From: Solirubrobacteraceae bacterium
Lineage (GTDB): Bacteria; Actinomycetota; Thermoleophilia; Solirubrobacterales; Solirubrobacteraceae
Direction of reading: 5' to 3'
Assembly: GCA_031177685.1 (NCBI GenBank)
Contig: JAPSGI010000003.1
Location: forward strand, 124,001 to 188,000
DNA: 64,000 bases
How positions within the stretch are numbered: position 1 is the first letter of the stretch; each line of letters begins with the position of its first letter. A model generated the notes under the pieces. The model saw only the letters and a list, made by a program, of their open reading frames with translations. It had not been told where the DNA came from and did no database searches. The position numbers were made by a program, and so were the translations under genes. This document shows positions 1 through 8,851 of this stretch, piece by piece.

Positions 1-3000
1 CAGGCTGCGAGTCGCCGTCCGAGCGCACTTGGGGAACCAGGTGGCGCCCGATCAGCGGGACGTTCACGAAGCCCTCGACGCTCGCGTAGAGCAGGCCCAC
101 CTTGGGGATCGCCGCCGGCTCCTCGACCACGATCGAGCGCGGCAGCCACTCCGGCGCGAACTTCTCGTTGAAGTCGCGCAGCGACTGGATCTGGAAGAAC
201 GGGTTGAGCAGGTCGGCGAAGCGCTTCTGCGCGCGCTCCAGCGGCGAGAGCTTGGCCGTCTCGTCGAACAGCCGGCCCCACGCGGCGAAGTTCATCGACA
301 GCCGCCGGAACCCGCGCTCGCCCAGCGCGAGCGCGGAGTTCGCGATCAGGAACTCCGTCACGCCGTTGACCGAGTCGGGATCGCGCTGCATGAGGTCCAG
401 GGAGTACCCGGGCTCCGGGCCGTAGCAGGGCACGAGCCGCAGGAAGGCGACGGGGTGCTCGTCCTCGTCCAGCGCCAGCGCGAGCAGGAAGTCGGGGTTC
501 TCGCCGCGGACGTCCTGGCCCAGCTCCATCGTGAACCCGCGCTCGGGCGCCTTGCCGCGCCAGCGCGCGCGGATCGCATTGAGGGCGTCGACCATGGCCG
601 GCGACGCGTCGGTCTCGCGCAGCAGCCGGAAGTGGTGGTCGCGCCCAACGCGCTTGACCGCCGCGCGCACCTGCTTGCGCGCGCCGCCCTCCAGCGAGAA
701 CGTGTCGCAGCGGATGATGGCCTCGTCGCCCAGGTAGACGCCGTGGAACCCATGGCGGCGGTAGAGCGGCATGTCCTGCTCGCGGACGGCCAGGAAGGCG
801 ACGTGCCAGGCGCGGTCGCGGCAGTAGGCGAGGAACTCGTCCAGCACGCGCGGGACCGACGCGGGCGCACCGATCGGGTCGGCGGCCACGAGCGCGTAGC
901 CGCTCACGTAGGTGTAGGCGATCATCGCGTCGCCGTCGGAGCCGAAGAAGTAGCTCTTGTCGTGGCGCAGCGCGAAGGGCGCCAGCGTGTCGGACCCCCA
1001 GCGGCGCACCAGCGCGCGCGCGCGCTCGCGATCGGCCTCGCTGGGGCCGGCGCGCTCGACGACCGCGCGGAAGGCCAGCGCGCACAGCACGACCAGGCCG
1101 GCGATGCCCAGCGCGAGCAGGGCGGCGGGGAAGAAGTCCGCGAAGAAGCGCCCGCGGTAGTCGTAGGGGCCGTCGAGCCCGACCAGCCCGAGGAAGACCG
1201 TCTCCAGGATCCCGCCGGCGCTCAGCGAGCCCTCGACGTGGCGCTCCTCCACCAGCAGGGTCAGCGCGCCGAACCCGACGACCGCCGTCAGGTAGAGCGG
1301 CACGAAGCGCAGCACCCCGCCCAGCGACGCGGGGTCGGCGCGGCCGGGGAAGGCACCGCGGAACCACACCAGCGCCACCAGCATGCCGACCGTGTAGAGC
1401 GCCGCGAGCGGATGCGGGCCCTTGAACACGTGCACCACCGCGGCCAGCGCGAAGATGCCCACCGCCGCCTGCCAGGCCAGCCGCTTGCGCCGCCCCAACT
1501 GGCGCGCGACCAGGAGCAGCGCCAGGCCCGCGAGCACCGACGCGACGTGGCCGGCGACCCGCACGCTTTCGGAGGCGAAGTAGTCCTGCACCACGCCGAG
1601 GCGCCCGTGCGCGACCGGCAGCTCGGGCAGCAGGTACATGAGGCCGGCCAGCGCGGTGAGCCAGGCGAGCACGCGCGGGACGACCATGTTCGCCGCGGTG
1701 GGGGGAGCGCTGGCCGGAGCCGCCGGCGCCGGCTCCTGCACGCCGACCTCGCCGTCACCCGCGCCCGACGCCAGCTCGGCGGCGGTAGGGACCGCCTCGG
1801 AGGCCAGCCCGCGGTGCGACGCGCGTTCGCCGATCCCCGCCTCGGGGCGCATCGTGGGGAAGAGGATCACGTCGCGGATCGCCGGGGCCCCCGCGATCAG
1901 CATCACCATCCGGTCCAGGCCGATGCCCAGCCCGCCGGTGGGCGGTAGCCCGTACTCCAGCGCGCGGATGTAGTCCTCGTCGACGTCCTCGGCCTCGACG
2001 TCGCCCGCCGCCTTGGCGCGCGCCTCGGCCTCGAAGCGCTCGCGCTGGTCCACCGGGTCGTTGAGCTCGGAGTAGGCGTTGGCCAGCTCGCGTCCCGCGA
2101 CCACGCACTCGAAGCGCTCGACCATCAGCGGGTCGTCGCGGTGGGTGCGCGCCAGGGGCGAGACCTCGCGCGGGTAGTCGTAGACGAACGTGGGCTCGAC
2201 GAGCGTCCCCTCGCACGCCTCGTCGTAGACCTCGCTCATCAGCCGGCCGGCGCCCCACGAGGCCTCGTAGGGCACGTGCAGTCGCTCGCACACCGCCCGC
2301 GCCTCCTCGACCGGCATCGAGGGATGCATCCGCACGCCGGTCTGCTCCTCGATCAGGTCCGCCATGCGAACCCGTCGCCACGGCGGAGTCAGGTCGACCT
2401 CGCGGCCCTCGATGCGGATCGTGGCCGTCCCGATCGCATCGCGCGCGGCGTTGACCACGATCGCCTCGACGAGGTCCATCATGTCGTGGTAGTCCGCCAG
2501 CGCCTGGTAGGCCTCCAGCAGCGTGAACTCGGGGTTGTGGCGCGTGTCCAGGCCCTCGTTGCGGAACACGCGGCCGATCTCGAACACCCGCTCGAACCCG
2601 CCCACCACCAGGCGCTTGAGGTAGAGCTCGAGCGCGATGCGCAGGTACATGTCGATGTCCAGCGCGTTGTGGTGGGTGACGAACGGGCGCGCCGCGGCGC
2701 CGCCGGCCTTGGCGTCCAGCACCGGCGTCTCGACCTCGACGAACCCGCGCTCGGTGAGCGTCCGGCGCACGGAGGCCAGCGCCTTGGAGCGCACGTCGAA
2801 GATGCGCTGGGACTCCGGGTTGACGATCAGGTCGAGGTAGCGCTGGCGCAGCCGCGTGTCGACGTCCGTGAGGCCCTTGTGCTTGTCGGGCAGCGCGCGC
2901 AGCGACTTGGAGAGCAGTTGCGCCTCGGTCACGCGCACCGACAGCTCGCCCCGGCGCGTCTTCATGACCTCGCCGACCGCGCCGACCCAGTCGCCGCGGT

Positions 3001-3370
3001 CCCAGTTCGCGATGTCCTCGAAGGCCTGGTCGCCGATCTCGGCGCGCTGGACGAAGAGCTGGATCGACCCCGTGTGGTCGCGCAGGTCGGCGAACAGCAG
3101 GTGGCCGTGGCTGCGCGACAGCATCACGCGGCCCGCCACGCGCACGATGTCGCCCGTCTCCTCGCCGGCCTGCAGGCCGTCGTAGCGCTCGTGGATCTCG
3201 GACGCCGCACGGTCGCGCTCGAACTTGACGGGGTAGGGATCGATGCCGCGGTCGGCGAGCGCGCGCAGTTTGGTCAGCCGGTGCTCGCGCTCGGCCGCGA
3301 CGAAGTCCTCGCGGCCGTGCTGCTCGTGGTGGGGCGGCGCTTCGCCGGTCTCGGGCGGGTCGTCGTTCAT
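1..3370 (-). CDS. lysS: Lysine--tRNA ligase fused to a C-terminal MprF-like phosphatidylglycerol lysyltransferase (partial)
   Basis: One open frame starts with ATG at 3370 and is still open at base 1, giving about 1,122 codons in the window. Residues 1 to about 520 are a class II lysyl-tRNA synthetase with motif 2 FRNEGLDTRHNPEF and motif 3 GLGIGLDRMVML. A short Ala/Pro-rich linker follows, then about five or six hydrophobic helices (roughly 560-790), then a DUF2156/MprF C-terminal domain that is nearly complete at the edge. I checked that codon phase is the same at positions 3370, 1801, 1687, 529 and 61, so the fusion is not a frame artefact. The expected role is charging tRNA-Lys and transferring lysine to phosphatidylglycerol at the membrane. 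Mycobacterial LysX has these modules in the opposite order. Divergent from the permease at 3424. Confidence 0.9.
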   Translation of the reverse strand, partial: MNDDPPETGEAPPHHEQHGREDFVAAEREHRLTKLRALADRGIDPYPVKFERDRAASEIHERYDGLQAGEETGDIVRVAGRVMLSRSHGHLLFADLRDHTGSIQLFVQRAEIGDQAFEDIANWDRGDWVGAVGEVMKTRRGELSVRVTEAQLLSKSLRALPDKHKGLTDVDTRLRQRYLDLIVNPESQRIFDVRSKALASVRRTLTERGFVEVETPVLDAKAGGAAARPFVTHHNALDIDMYLRIALELYLKRLVVGGFERVFEIGRVFRNEGLDTRHNPEFTLLEAYQALADYHDMMDLVEAIVVNAARDAIGTATIRIEGREVDLTPPWRRVRMADLIEEQTGVRMHPSMPVEEARAVCERLHVPYEASWGAGRLMSEVYDEACEGTLVEPTFVYDYPREVSPLARTHRDDPLMVERFECVVAGRELANAYSELNDPVDQRERFEAEARAKAAGDVEAEDVDEDYIRALEYGLPPTGGLGIGLDRMVMLIAGAPAIRDVILFPTMRPEAGIGERASHRGLASEAVPTAAELASGAGDGEVGVQEPAPAAPASAPPTAANMVVPRVLAWLTALAGLMYLLPELPVAHGRLGVVQDYFASESVRVAGHVASVLAGLALLLVARQLGRRKRLAWQAAVGIFALAAVVHVFKGPHPLAALYTVGMLVALVWFRGAFPGRADPASLGGVLRFVPLYLTAVVGFGALTLLVEERHVEGSLSAGGILETVFLGLVGLDGPYDYRGRFFADFFPAALLALGIAGLVVLCALAFRAVVERAGPSEADRERARALVRRWGSDTLAPFALRHDKSYFFGSDGDAMIAYTYVSGYALVAADPIGAPASVPRVLDEFLAYCRDRAWHVAFLAVREQDMPLYRRHGFHGVYLGDEAIIRCDTFSLEGGARKQVRAAVKRVGRDHHFRLLRETDASPAMVDALNAIRARWRGKAPERGFTMELGQDVRGENPDFLLALALDEDEHPVAFLRLVPCYGPEPGYSLDLMQRDPDSVNGVTEFLIANSALALGERGFRRLSMNFAAWGRLFDETAKLSPLERAQKRFADLLNPFFQIQSLRDFNEKFAPEWLPRSIVVEEPAAIPKVGLLYASVEGFVNVPLIGRHLVPQVRSDGDSQP

Positions 3371-3423
3371 CGGGGCGAGATTGTCCAGGTAGTCGGAACT
3401 TCCTGCCGAAACACAACAGCACA

Positions 3424-4881
3424 ATGGACCGCGATACCCGGCTCGACGCCATCCTGACGCAGGCACGCAAGGACCGCGGGCGCCTCGACGCGGGCGCCGT
3501 CGGGCTGTTCTCGCTGACCACGCTGGGCATCGCCAGCGTGGTCGGCGCGGGGATCTTCGTCACCACGGGCGAGGCGGCTGCGGAGTTCGCCGGCCCGAGC
3601 GTCGCGATCTCCTTCGTGCTGGCCGGGATCGCGGCCGCGCTGACCGCGGTCTGCTACGCCGAGCTGGCGGCGATGATCCCGATCGCCGGCTCCACGTACT
3701 CCTACGCGTACGCCGCATTCGGGACGTTCATGGCCTGGTTCATCGGGTGGGACCTGCTCCTGGAGTACCTGTTCGCGGCGTCCACGGTCGCGGTGGGCTG
3801 GGCGGGCTACTTCGAGTCGTTCCTCGGGTCGATCGGGATCGGGTTCCCGCACGCGCTCGCCAACCCGCCGTTCGGCGACGACCCCGGGGCGGTGAACCTG
3901 CTCGCAATGCTCATAGTGGGCCTCGCCACGGCGCTGCTCGTGATGGGCACGCGGCAGTCCGCACGCACGAACAACGCGATGGTCACGCTGAAGATGGCGA
4001 TCCTCGTGGTGTTCGTGATCGTCGGCGCCGCGTACGTCGCGCCCGCCAACTGGGAGCCGTTCGTGCCGCCCAACGAGGGGGACTTCGGGGAGTACGGGCT
4101 CAGCGGGATCGTGCGGGGAGCCGGGATCGTGTTCTTCGCCTACGTCGGCTTCGACGCCGTCTCCACCGCCGCGGCCGAGGCGCGCGACCCGCAGCGCACC
4201 GTCCCGCGCGGGCTGCTGCTGACCGTGCTGATCTCGACGGTCCTGTACGTGGCGATCGGCCTCGTGCTGACCGGCCTGGTCCCGTACAGGACGCTGGACG
4301 TGGCCGACCCGATCTCCAAGGCGATCGAGGCGGCCGGGCCCGGCGTGACATGGCTGGACAACGCGATCGACGTCGCCGCCGTGGTGGGGCTGGCCTCGAC
4401 GGTCCTCGTGACGTTCTACGGCCAGACGCGCATCCTGATGCGGATGTCCTCGGACGGCATGCTGCCGCCGCTGTTCTCGCGCCTCTCGGCGCGCTTCCGC
4501 ACCCCCGTCTTCACGACGATCGTGTGCGGCGTCGCCGGCGCGATCGTGGCGGGCCTCGTGCCGATCGAGGTCCTGGGCCAGCTGGTCTCGATCGGGACGC
4601 TGATGGCGTTCCTGCTCGTGTGCGCCGGGGTGCTGGTCCTGCGCCGCACCCACCCGCACGTCGAGCGGCCCTTCCGGGTCAAGCGCGTCGGGCTGGTGGC
4701 GCCGCTGGGGATCCTCAGCGCGCTCGCGCTGATGGCGATGCTGCCCGTCGACACCTGGATCCGCCTGCTCGTCTGGCTGGCCATCGGGATGACGATCTTC
4801 TTCCTCTACGCCCGCCGTCACACGGAGGAGCGCTTCGCGGCGCTGGTGTCCGGCGAGCGGGCGGCCGTCCCGGACGACTGA
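3424..4881 (+). CDS. APC family amino acid permease
   Basis: This 485-residue integral membrane protein has about 12 hydrophobic segments. It opens with the APC signature of helix 1 (SVVGAGIFVTTGEAA) and continues with the family-typical AYAAFGTFMAWFIGWDLLLE stretch. It resembles the cationic amino acid transporter branch, and the expected role is proton-coupled amino acid uptake. The start ATG at 3424 lies 53 bp from the divergent lysS fusion, so a link to lysine supply is tempting but unproven. The last 64 bp overlap the convergent transporter gene at 4818. Confidence 0.88.
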   Translation: MDRDTRLDAILTQARKDRGRLDAGAVGLFSLTTLGIASVVGAGIFVTTGEAAAEFAGPSVAISFVLAGIAAALTAVCYAELAAMIPIAGSTYSYAYAAFGTFMAWFIGWDLLLEYLFAASTVAVGWAGYFESFLGSIGIGFPHALANPPFGDDPGAVNLLAMLIVGLATALLVMGTRQSARTNNAMVTLKMAILVVFVIVGAAYVAPANWEPFVPPNEGDFGEYGLSGIVRGAGIVFFAYVGFDAVSTAAAEARDPQRTVPRGLLLTVLISTVLYVAIGLVLTGLVPYRTLDVADPISKAIEAAGPGVTWLDNAIDVAAVVGLASTVLVTFYGQTRILMRMSSDGMLPPLFSRLSARFRTPVFTTIVCGVAGAIVAGLVPIEVLGQLVSIGTLMAFLLVCAGVLVLRRTHPHVERPFRVKRVGLVAPLGILSALALMAMLPVDTWIRLLVWLAIGMTIFFLYARRHTEERFAALVSGERAAVPDD

Positions 4882-5699
4882 GCCAGCACGGCCAGGCCGC
4901 CGACCATCAGCGCCAGCCCCGCCAGTGCGCCGACCAGCTCGGCCGGCGTGTCGTGCAGGCCCTCCTGGAAGGCGACCACGCCGAGGACGACGCTGCTCAG
5001 CGGGTCCAGGACCGACTGCGTGGCCACCGCGGGCGCCAGCCGGCCGGTCTGCAGGGAGGCCTGGGCCAGCGTGAGGCTGGCGTAGCCGACGACGACGAGC
5101 GCGTAGGTGTGCCAGTCCGCGAGGAGGTGCAGGACGCCCTCGTCGAGGTCCTCGACCACGGCCTTGGTGAGCCCGGCGCTCAGCCCCCACAGGATCCCGG
5201 TGGCGATGCCCAGCAACGTCGCCTTGCGCGCCGGGGCGGCGCCCCGGGCGGCCGCCACCAGCGGCACGCAGATCGCCGCGGCCACGGCGAATGCGGCGAG
5301 CCAGGCGCCGGTGGTCGCGTCCTCGCGCCCGCCCTCAGGATCGGCCAGGACCAGGAAGGCGCCCAGCCCGGCGGTGACCGCGACCGCCGCGACCACCTGC
5401 CGGCGCACCACGCGCTGGCCGGTCAGCCGGTGGCCGAGCGGCAGCGCGAAGACCACGGTGGCCGCCAGCAGCGGCTGCACCACCACCAGCCGGCCGATCC
5501 CCAGCGCCGCGGCCTGGGCGACGAACCCGCCGGCGTCCGCGCCGATTCCCGCCAGCCAGCGCGGCCGCCGCACCAGCGCCAGCAAAAAGCCGGGGCGCAG
5601 CGCCGCGTCGTCCGGCGCCCGCGCCGCCTCGGCCTGCTGGAGCACCGTCCCCAGCGCGAACAGCAGCGCGGCGGCAAGGGCGAGGACGACCTCCAGCAT
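4818..5699 (-). CDS. DMT superfamily (EamA/NIPA-like) transporter
   Basis: A 293-residue protein with about nine or ten hydrophobic helices arranged as two repeats, typical of drug/metabolite transporters. The first segment (LALAAALLFALGTVLQQ) and the later SVLDPLSSVVLGV motif match EamA-like proteins. The substrate cannot be inferred. It lies at the downstream end of the minus-strand run that begins with the LigD genes, 63 bp after the membrane protein at 5763. An 8-bp inverted repeat sits in that gap. Its 3' end overlaps the permease gene by 64 bp, so the two would give overlapping antisense transcripts. Confidence 0.8.
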   Translation of the reverse strand: MLEVVLALAAALLFALGTVLQQAEAARAPDDAALRPGFLLALVRRPRWLAGIGADAGGFVAQAAALGIGRLVVVQPLLAATVVFALPLGHRLTGQRVVRRQVVAAVAVTAGLGAFLVLADPEGGREDATTGAWLAAFAVAAAICVPLVAAARGAAPARKATLLGIATGILWGLSAGLTKAVVEDLDEGVLHLLADWHTYALVVVGYASLTLAQASLQTGRLAPAVATQSVLDPLSSVVLGVVAFQEGLHDTPAELVGALAGLALMVGGLAVLAQSSGTAARSPDTSAAKRSSV

Positions 5700-5734
5700 C
5701 GGCCGCCGACCCTACCCGCCGCCGCCGTGTGGAG

Positions 5735-5757
5735 TTAGCCGCGATATAGGCGGCTAA
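5735..5757. promoter_or_regulatory. Inverted repeat in the gap between two minus-strand membrane genes
   Basis: TTAGCCGC (5735-5742) and GCGGCTAA (5750-5757) are perfect 8-bp arms around the loop GATATAG. On the minus strand the centre reads CTATATC, which could be a -10 box for the transporter gene starting at 5699. It could equally be a weak terminator of the upstream gene. An operator is my first guess because the dyad is AT-richer than its surroundings and no T-run follows. Confidence 0.45.
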
Positions 5758-5762
5758 GGCAA

Positions 5763-6542
5763 CTACGCGGGCGGGGGTGGGGGCGTGCCGGGCGGCGGGG
5801 GCGGCGGTTGCGGTGCCGTCGCGCCGGGCACGTCCGCCGCCGGCGCCGCCGCCGCGGCCGGCGCCGCGCCCTCGCGGATGCGGCGCAGCTCCAGGTACAG
5901 GACCGTGGCGGCGATCGCGCCCAGCGGCGCCAGCAGCACCGTGGCCAGCAACGAGCCGATGACCGCGCCGGCGAAGTCGCCGATGCCGATGAAGATCGCG
6001 ACGAGGATCAGCGTGGCGATCAGCTGCAGCGCGATCAGCACGACGAGCACGCCGAAGACCTGCCAGGCGTTGCCCTTGACCAGCTCGCGCGAGCGGCCCA
6101 GCGCCTCGAAGACGCCGCGGCGCTCGAGCACGACGGTGGGGATGGTCACCGCCCAGATCGTCAGCAGGAACAGGCCCGGGACGATCAGCAGCACGAAGCC
6201 GATGGCCACCCCGATGCCGATCACCAGGCCGGCCAGCACGACCGGGCCCACGACCTGGAAGGCCGAGGAGAAGAGCTGGCCGAGGCTGAGGTCGCGCACG
6301 CCGTCCTGGATGTCGCGGACCGCCTCGACGACCGTCGCCTGGTACCAGGCGTTGCCCACCAGCTGCACGGCCTGCGCCCCGAGGGCGACGAGGATTCCCG
6401 TGCCGGCCGCGCGGATCCCGCCCGCGAGCAGCGTGACGGGGATGAAGACGATCAGCGCCGCGGGCAGCAGCACGCCGGCCTGCTCGCGGTAGTACTGGAA
6501 GACGCGGCTGAGGATCGCGCCGATGTCGAGGCGTTCGGTCAT
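5763..6542 (-). CDS. Polytopic membrane protein with Ala/Pro-rich C-terminal tail
   Basis: A 259-residue protein with an N-terminal amphipathic stretch (GAILSRVFQYYREQAGVLL) and about six hydrophobic segments. It ends in a low-complexity tail of alanine and then polyproline. The layout resembles membrane domains found beside glycerophosphodiester phosphodiesterases in Actinobacteria (DUF7544/GDPD membrane-domain type), but no catalytic domain is present and the function is unknown. Its ATG overlaps the stop of the LigD polymerase gene by 4 bp, so it is probably translated from the ligD operon. That physical link says nothing certain about a repair role. Confidence 0.75.
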   Translation of the reverse strand: MTERLDIGAILSRVFQYYREQAGVLLPAALIVFIPVTLLAGGIRAAGTGILVALGAQAVQLVGNAWYQATVVEAVRDIQDGVRDLSLGQLFSSAFQVVGPVVLAGLVIGIGVAIGFVLLIVPGLFLLTIWAVTIPTVVLERRGVFEALGRSRELVKGNAWQVFGVLVVLIALQLIATLILVAIFIGIGDFAGAVIGSLLATVLLAPLGAIAATVLYLELRRIREGAAPAAAAAPAADVPGATAPQPPPPPPGTPPPPPA

Positions 6543-7411
6543 GCCGGCAGACTACGCCGCGACGCGCCGATCCCCTTCCACGGGTCCCCCTCGCGGCCCA
6601 GCCGTTCGACCACCGTGCGGATCGTCCAGCCGTCCGGGCGCAGCGCGGGGTCGTCCAGCTCCTCCCAGCGCAGGGGCGTGGCCACCGGCGCGCCGTCGCG
6701 CGGCCGCACGGCGTAGGGCGCCACGGCATGCTGCGCGTAGGCATTGCGCCGCGTGTCCACGAAGATCGGCGCGCCCCGCTTGCCCTTGTAGAACTCGGTC
6801 GTCAGGCGGTCGGGTGCGCGCGCGGCCAGCTCGTCGGCCAGGTCCTTGGCCCACCGGAACACCGCCGGGAACTCCGGCCCGCGCCGGATCGGCGTGACGA
6901 CGTGCAGGCCGCGCGAGCCGCTGGTCATGACGTAGGGGACCAGGCCGGCCTCGCGCAGCGCGTCGCCCACCTCTCGCGCGGCAACGCGCACGCCGGCGAA
7001 GTCGTCGGTGGAGGGGTCGAGGTCGAAGATCACGCGGTCCGGCGCGCGCGGCCGGTCGGCCCGCGCCGGCCACACGTGGACGGTCACCACGTTCTGGCCG
7101 GCCAGGTAGACGAGCGTCGGCGCGTCGTCGGCCAGGACGTGGTTCACGGTCCCGCCGCGCTTGGGGAGCGTCGCGGTGGGGATCCAGTCGGGGAAGTGGC
7201 GCTGGGCGTTCTTGGCGTAGTGCCCGCGCGCGTCGATCCCGTCCGGGAAGACGTGCATGGCGACCGGCCGCCCGCGGGTGTGGGGCACCATGAAGGGCGC
7301 GACGTCGGCGCAGTAGCCCGCCAGCTCGGCCTTCGTGATCCCGTCGCGCGGGAACAGCACCTTGCCGGGACTGGAGATCGGCACGCTCCGGCGGCCGGCG
7401 CGGACGTTCAC
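6539..7411 (-). CDS. ligD: Stand-alone LigD polymerase (primase-polymerase) domain protein
   Basis: A 290-residue archaeo-eukaryotic primase fold matching the polymerase module of LigD, which adds nucleotides during bacterial non-homologous end joining. Visible signatures are KVLFPRDGITKAEL near the N-terminus, the acidic FDLDPS metal motif, SGSRGLHVVTPI, and FVDTRRNAYAQH near the end. I chose GTG at 7411 because it overlaps the stop of the ligase gene (GTGA) and leaves a normal N-terminus; a longer ATG start at 7498 would lie inside the ligase gene. Third gene of a coupled phosphoesterase-ligase-polymerase series. Confidence 0.9.
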   Translation of the reverse strand: MNVRAGRRSVPISSPGKVLFPRDGITKAELAGYCADVAPFMVPHTRGRPVAMHVFPDGIDARGHYAKNAQRHFPDWIPTATLPKRGGTVNHVLADDAPTLVYLAGQNVVTVHVWPARADRPRAPDRVIFDLDPSTDDFAGVRVAAREVGDALREAGLVPYVMTSGSRGLHVVTPIRRGPEFPAVFRWAKDLADELAARAPDRLTTEFYKGKRGAPIFVDTRRNAYAQHAVAPYAVRPRDGAPVATPLRWEELDDPALRPDGWTIRTVVERLGREGDPWKGIGASRRSLPA

Positions 7412-8337
7412 GCGCGCTCCCTCACCACGTCGCGCGCGTCCTTGTCCTCGCGCAGGCCGAGGAACCGCGGATGGCGCAGGCGGCCGTCGCGCGTCCACTC
7501 GGTGAACGCCACCTGGGCGACGAGCCGGGGCTGCACCCAGGTGGTGGCGCGCTCGGGGACCTCGTCGGCGAAGGGAGAGTCGTCGCGGCGCAGCGGCGCC
7601 AGCCGCCGGGCCAGGTCGCGCAGCGTCGCGCGGTCGAACCCGGTGCCCACCCGGCCGGCGTAGCGCAGCCGCCCCTCACCGTCGAAGTGACCCAGCAGCA
7701 GCGCGCCCAGCTCCTCGCGCGACCCGCGCGGCGCGGTCCATCCGCCGATCGCCAGCTCCTGGCCCTGCTCGCACTTGAGCTTGAGCCAGTCGCGCGAGCG
7801 TGCGCGCGAGACGTAGGGCGAGTCGGCGCGCTTGGCGATCAGCCCCTCCCAGCCCTTCGCGCACGCCTGTGCGAACAGCGCCTCCCCGTGCTCGCGACGG
7901 TAGGGCGTCTGGCGCAGCGGGTCGCTCCATGCCAGCGCGCCGCGCAGCCGTCGCTTGCGTTCGAGCAGCGGCAGGTCGCGCAGGTCGCGGCCGTCGAGCC
8001 ACAGCAGGTCGAAGGCGTAGAGGAACACCGGCACCGGCCGCTGCCCGCGCTGCGCCAGGCGCTCGAACGACGTGCGGCCGCGGTCGAAGGCGACCACCTC
8101 GCCGTCCAGCGCGAAGCGCCCGTCCTGGCGCTCCAGCGCCGCGGCGAGCTCGGGGAAGCGCGAGTCCAGCGCCAGGTCGTTGCGCGACAGCAGGCGGACC
8201 GGCCCGCCGTCGCGGACGGCGATGCAGCGGATGCCGTCGAGCTTGCGCTCGAAGATCCACTCGGGATCGGAGAAGCGCCGGTCGGTGAGCGTCGCCTTCA
8301 TCGCGTCCGCCCCGGTCGGCGGCGGCGCGTCAGCCAC
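7408..8337 (-). CDS. ligD: ATP-dependent DNA ligase (LigD ligase domain)
   Basis: About 309 residues from GTG at 8337; ATG at 8301 (297 residues) is an alternative start. The nucleotidyltransferase motifs are all visible: motif I ERKLDGIR with the adenylated lysine, LDGEVVAFD, AFDLLWLDG, GWEGLIAKR and motif V WLKLKC, followed by an OB-fold. It would seal DNA ends in NHEJ. GTG at 8337 overlaps the stop of the phosphoesterase gene by 8 bp, which favours translational coupling. In many bacteria this domain is the middle or end of a single LigD polypeptide; here it is a separate gene. Confidence 0.9.
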   Translation of the reverse strand: MADAPPPTGADAMKATLTDRRFSDPEWIFERKLDGIRCIAVRDGGPVRLLSRNDLALDSRFPELAAALERQDGRFALDGEVVAFDRGRTSFERLAQRGQRPVPVFLYAFDLLWLDGRDLRDLPLLERKRRLRGALAWSDPLRQTPYRREHGEALFAQACAKGWEGLIAKRADSPYVSRARSRDWLKLKCEQGQELAIGGWTAPRGSREELGALLLGHFDGEGRLRYAGRVGTGFDRATLRDLARRLAPLRRDDSPFADEVPERATTWVQPRLVAQVAFTEWTRDGRLRHPRFLGLREDKDARDVVRERA

Positions 8338-8809
8338 CGGCGGCGACCTCTTCGATCGTCTTGCCGGTGACGACCGACTCGGGGCGCTCGGCCACCACAT
8401 CGCCCCCGTCGCGGGCGAACTCGTCGCGGCGCTTGATCAGCAGCCACTGCGGCTTCTCGCCGCCGTGCATCCGGCGCAGCGTGAAGCCGCCGCGCAGCTT
8501 CTCGCCGTGCAGCTCGAACGAGGCGTGGCCCTCGGCGAGTGCGCGGTCGAAGGGCACCTCCCCCAGCGCGGACCACGTCCCGCGGTCCCACACGATCACC
8601 GTGCCCGCGCCGTAGCCGGCGCCGATCGTCCCCTCGAAGTCGCCCCACGACAGCTCGTGGTCCTCGACCTCGACGGCCAGGCGCCGCTGCGCCGGGTCCA
8701 GCGACGGCCCGCGCGGAACGGCCCAGGAGCGCAGCACGCCGCCGACCTCCAGGCGGAAGTCGTAGTGCAGCTGCGTCGCGTCGTGCTTCTGGACCACGAA
8801 GGTCGCCAT
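8330..8809 (-). CDS. ligD: LigD 3'-phosphoesterase domain protein
   Basis: A 159-residue protein matching the metal-dependent 3'-phosphoesterase module of LigD, which trims 3'-phosphates and ribonucleotides from DNA ends. The signature FVVQKHDATQLHYDFRLE begins at residue 4, and DFEGTIGAGYGAGTVIVWDR follows around residue 60. It is the first gene of the ligD series and starts 42 bp from the divergent Tim44-like gene. No Ku gene is in the window, so its partner must be elsewhere. Confidence 0.9.
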   Translation of the reverse strand: MATFVVQKHDATQLHYDFRLEVGGVLRSWAVPRGPSLDPAQRRLAVEVEDHELSWGDFEGTIGAGYGAGTVIVWDRGTWSALGEVPFDRALAEGHASFELHGEKLRGGFTLRRMHGGEKPQWLLIKRRDEFARDGGDVVAERPESVVTGKTIEEVAAGG

Positions 8810-8851
8810 CTTCCCTGCCTACCCGCTTGCAACGCCTGCTTCAATCCCTGC

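Noticed and set aside
5763-5815. Proline/glycine-coded repeat tract
   Set aside because: It is simply the polyproline tail of the membrane protein and not a repeat element in its own right.
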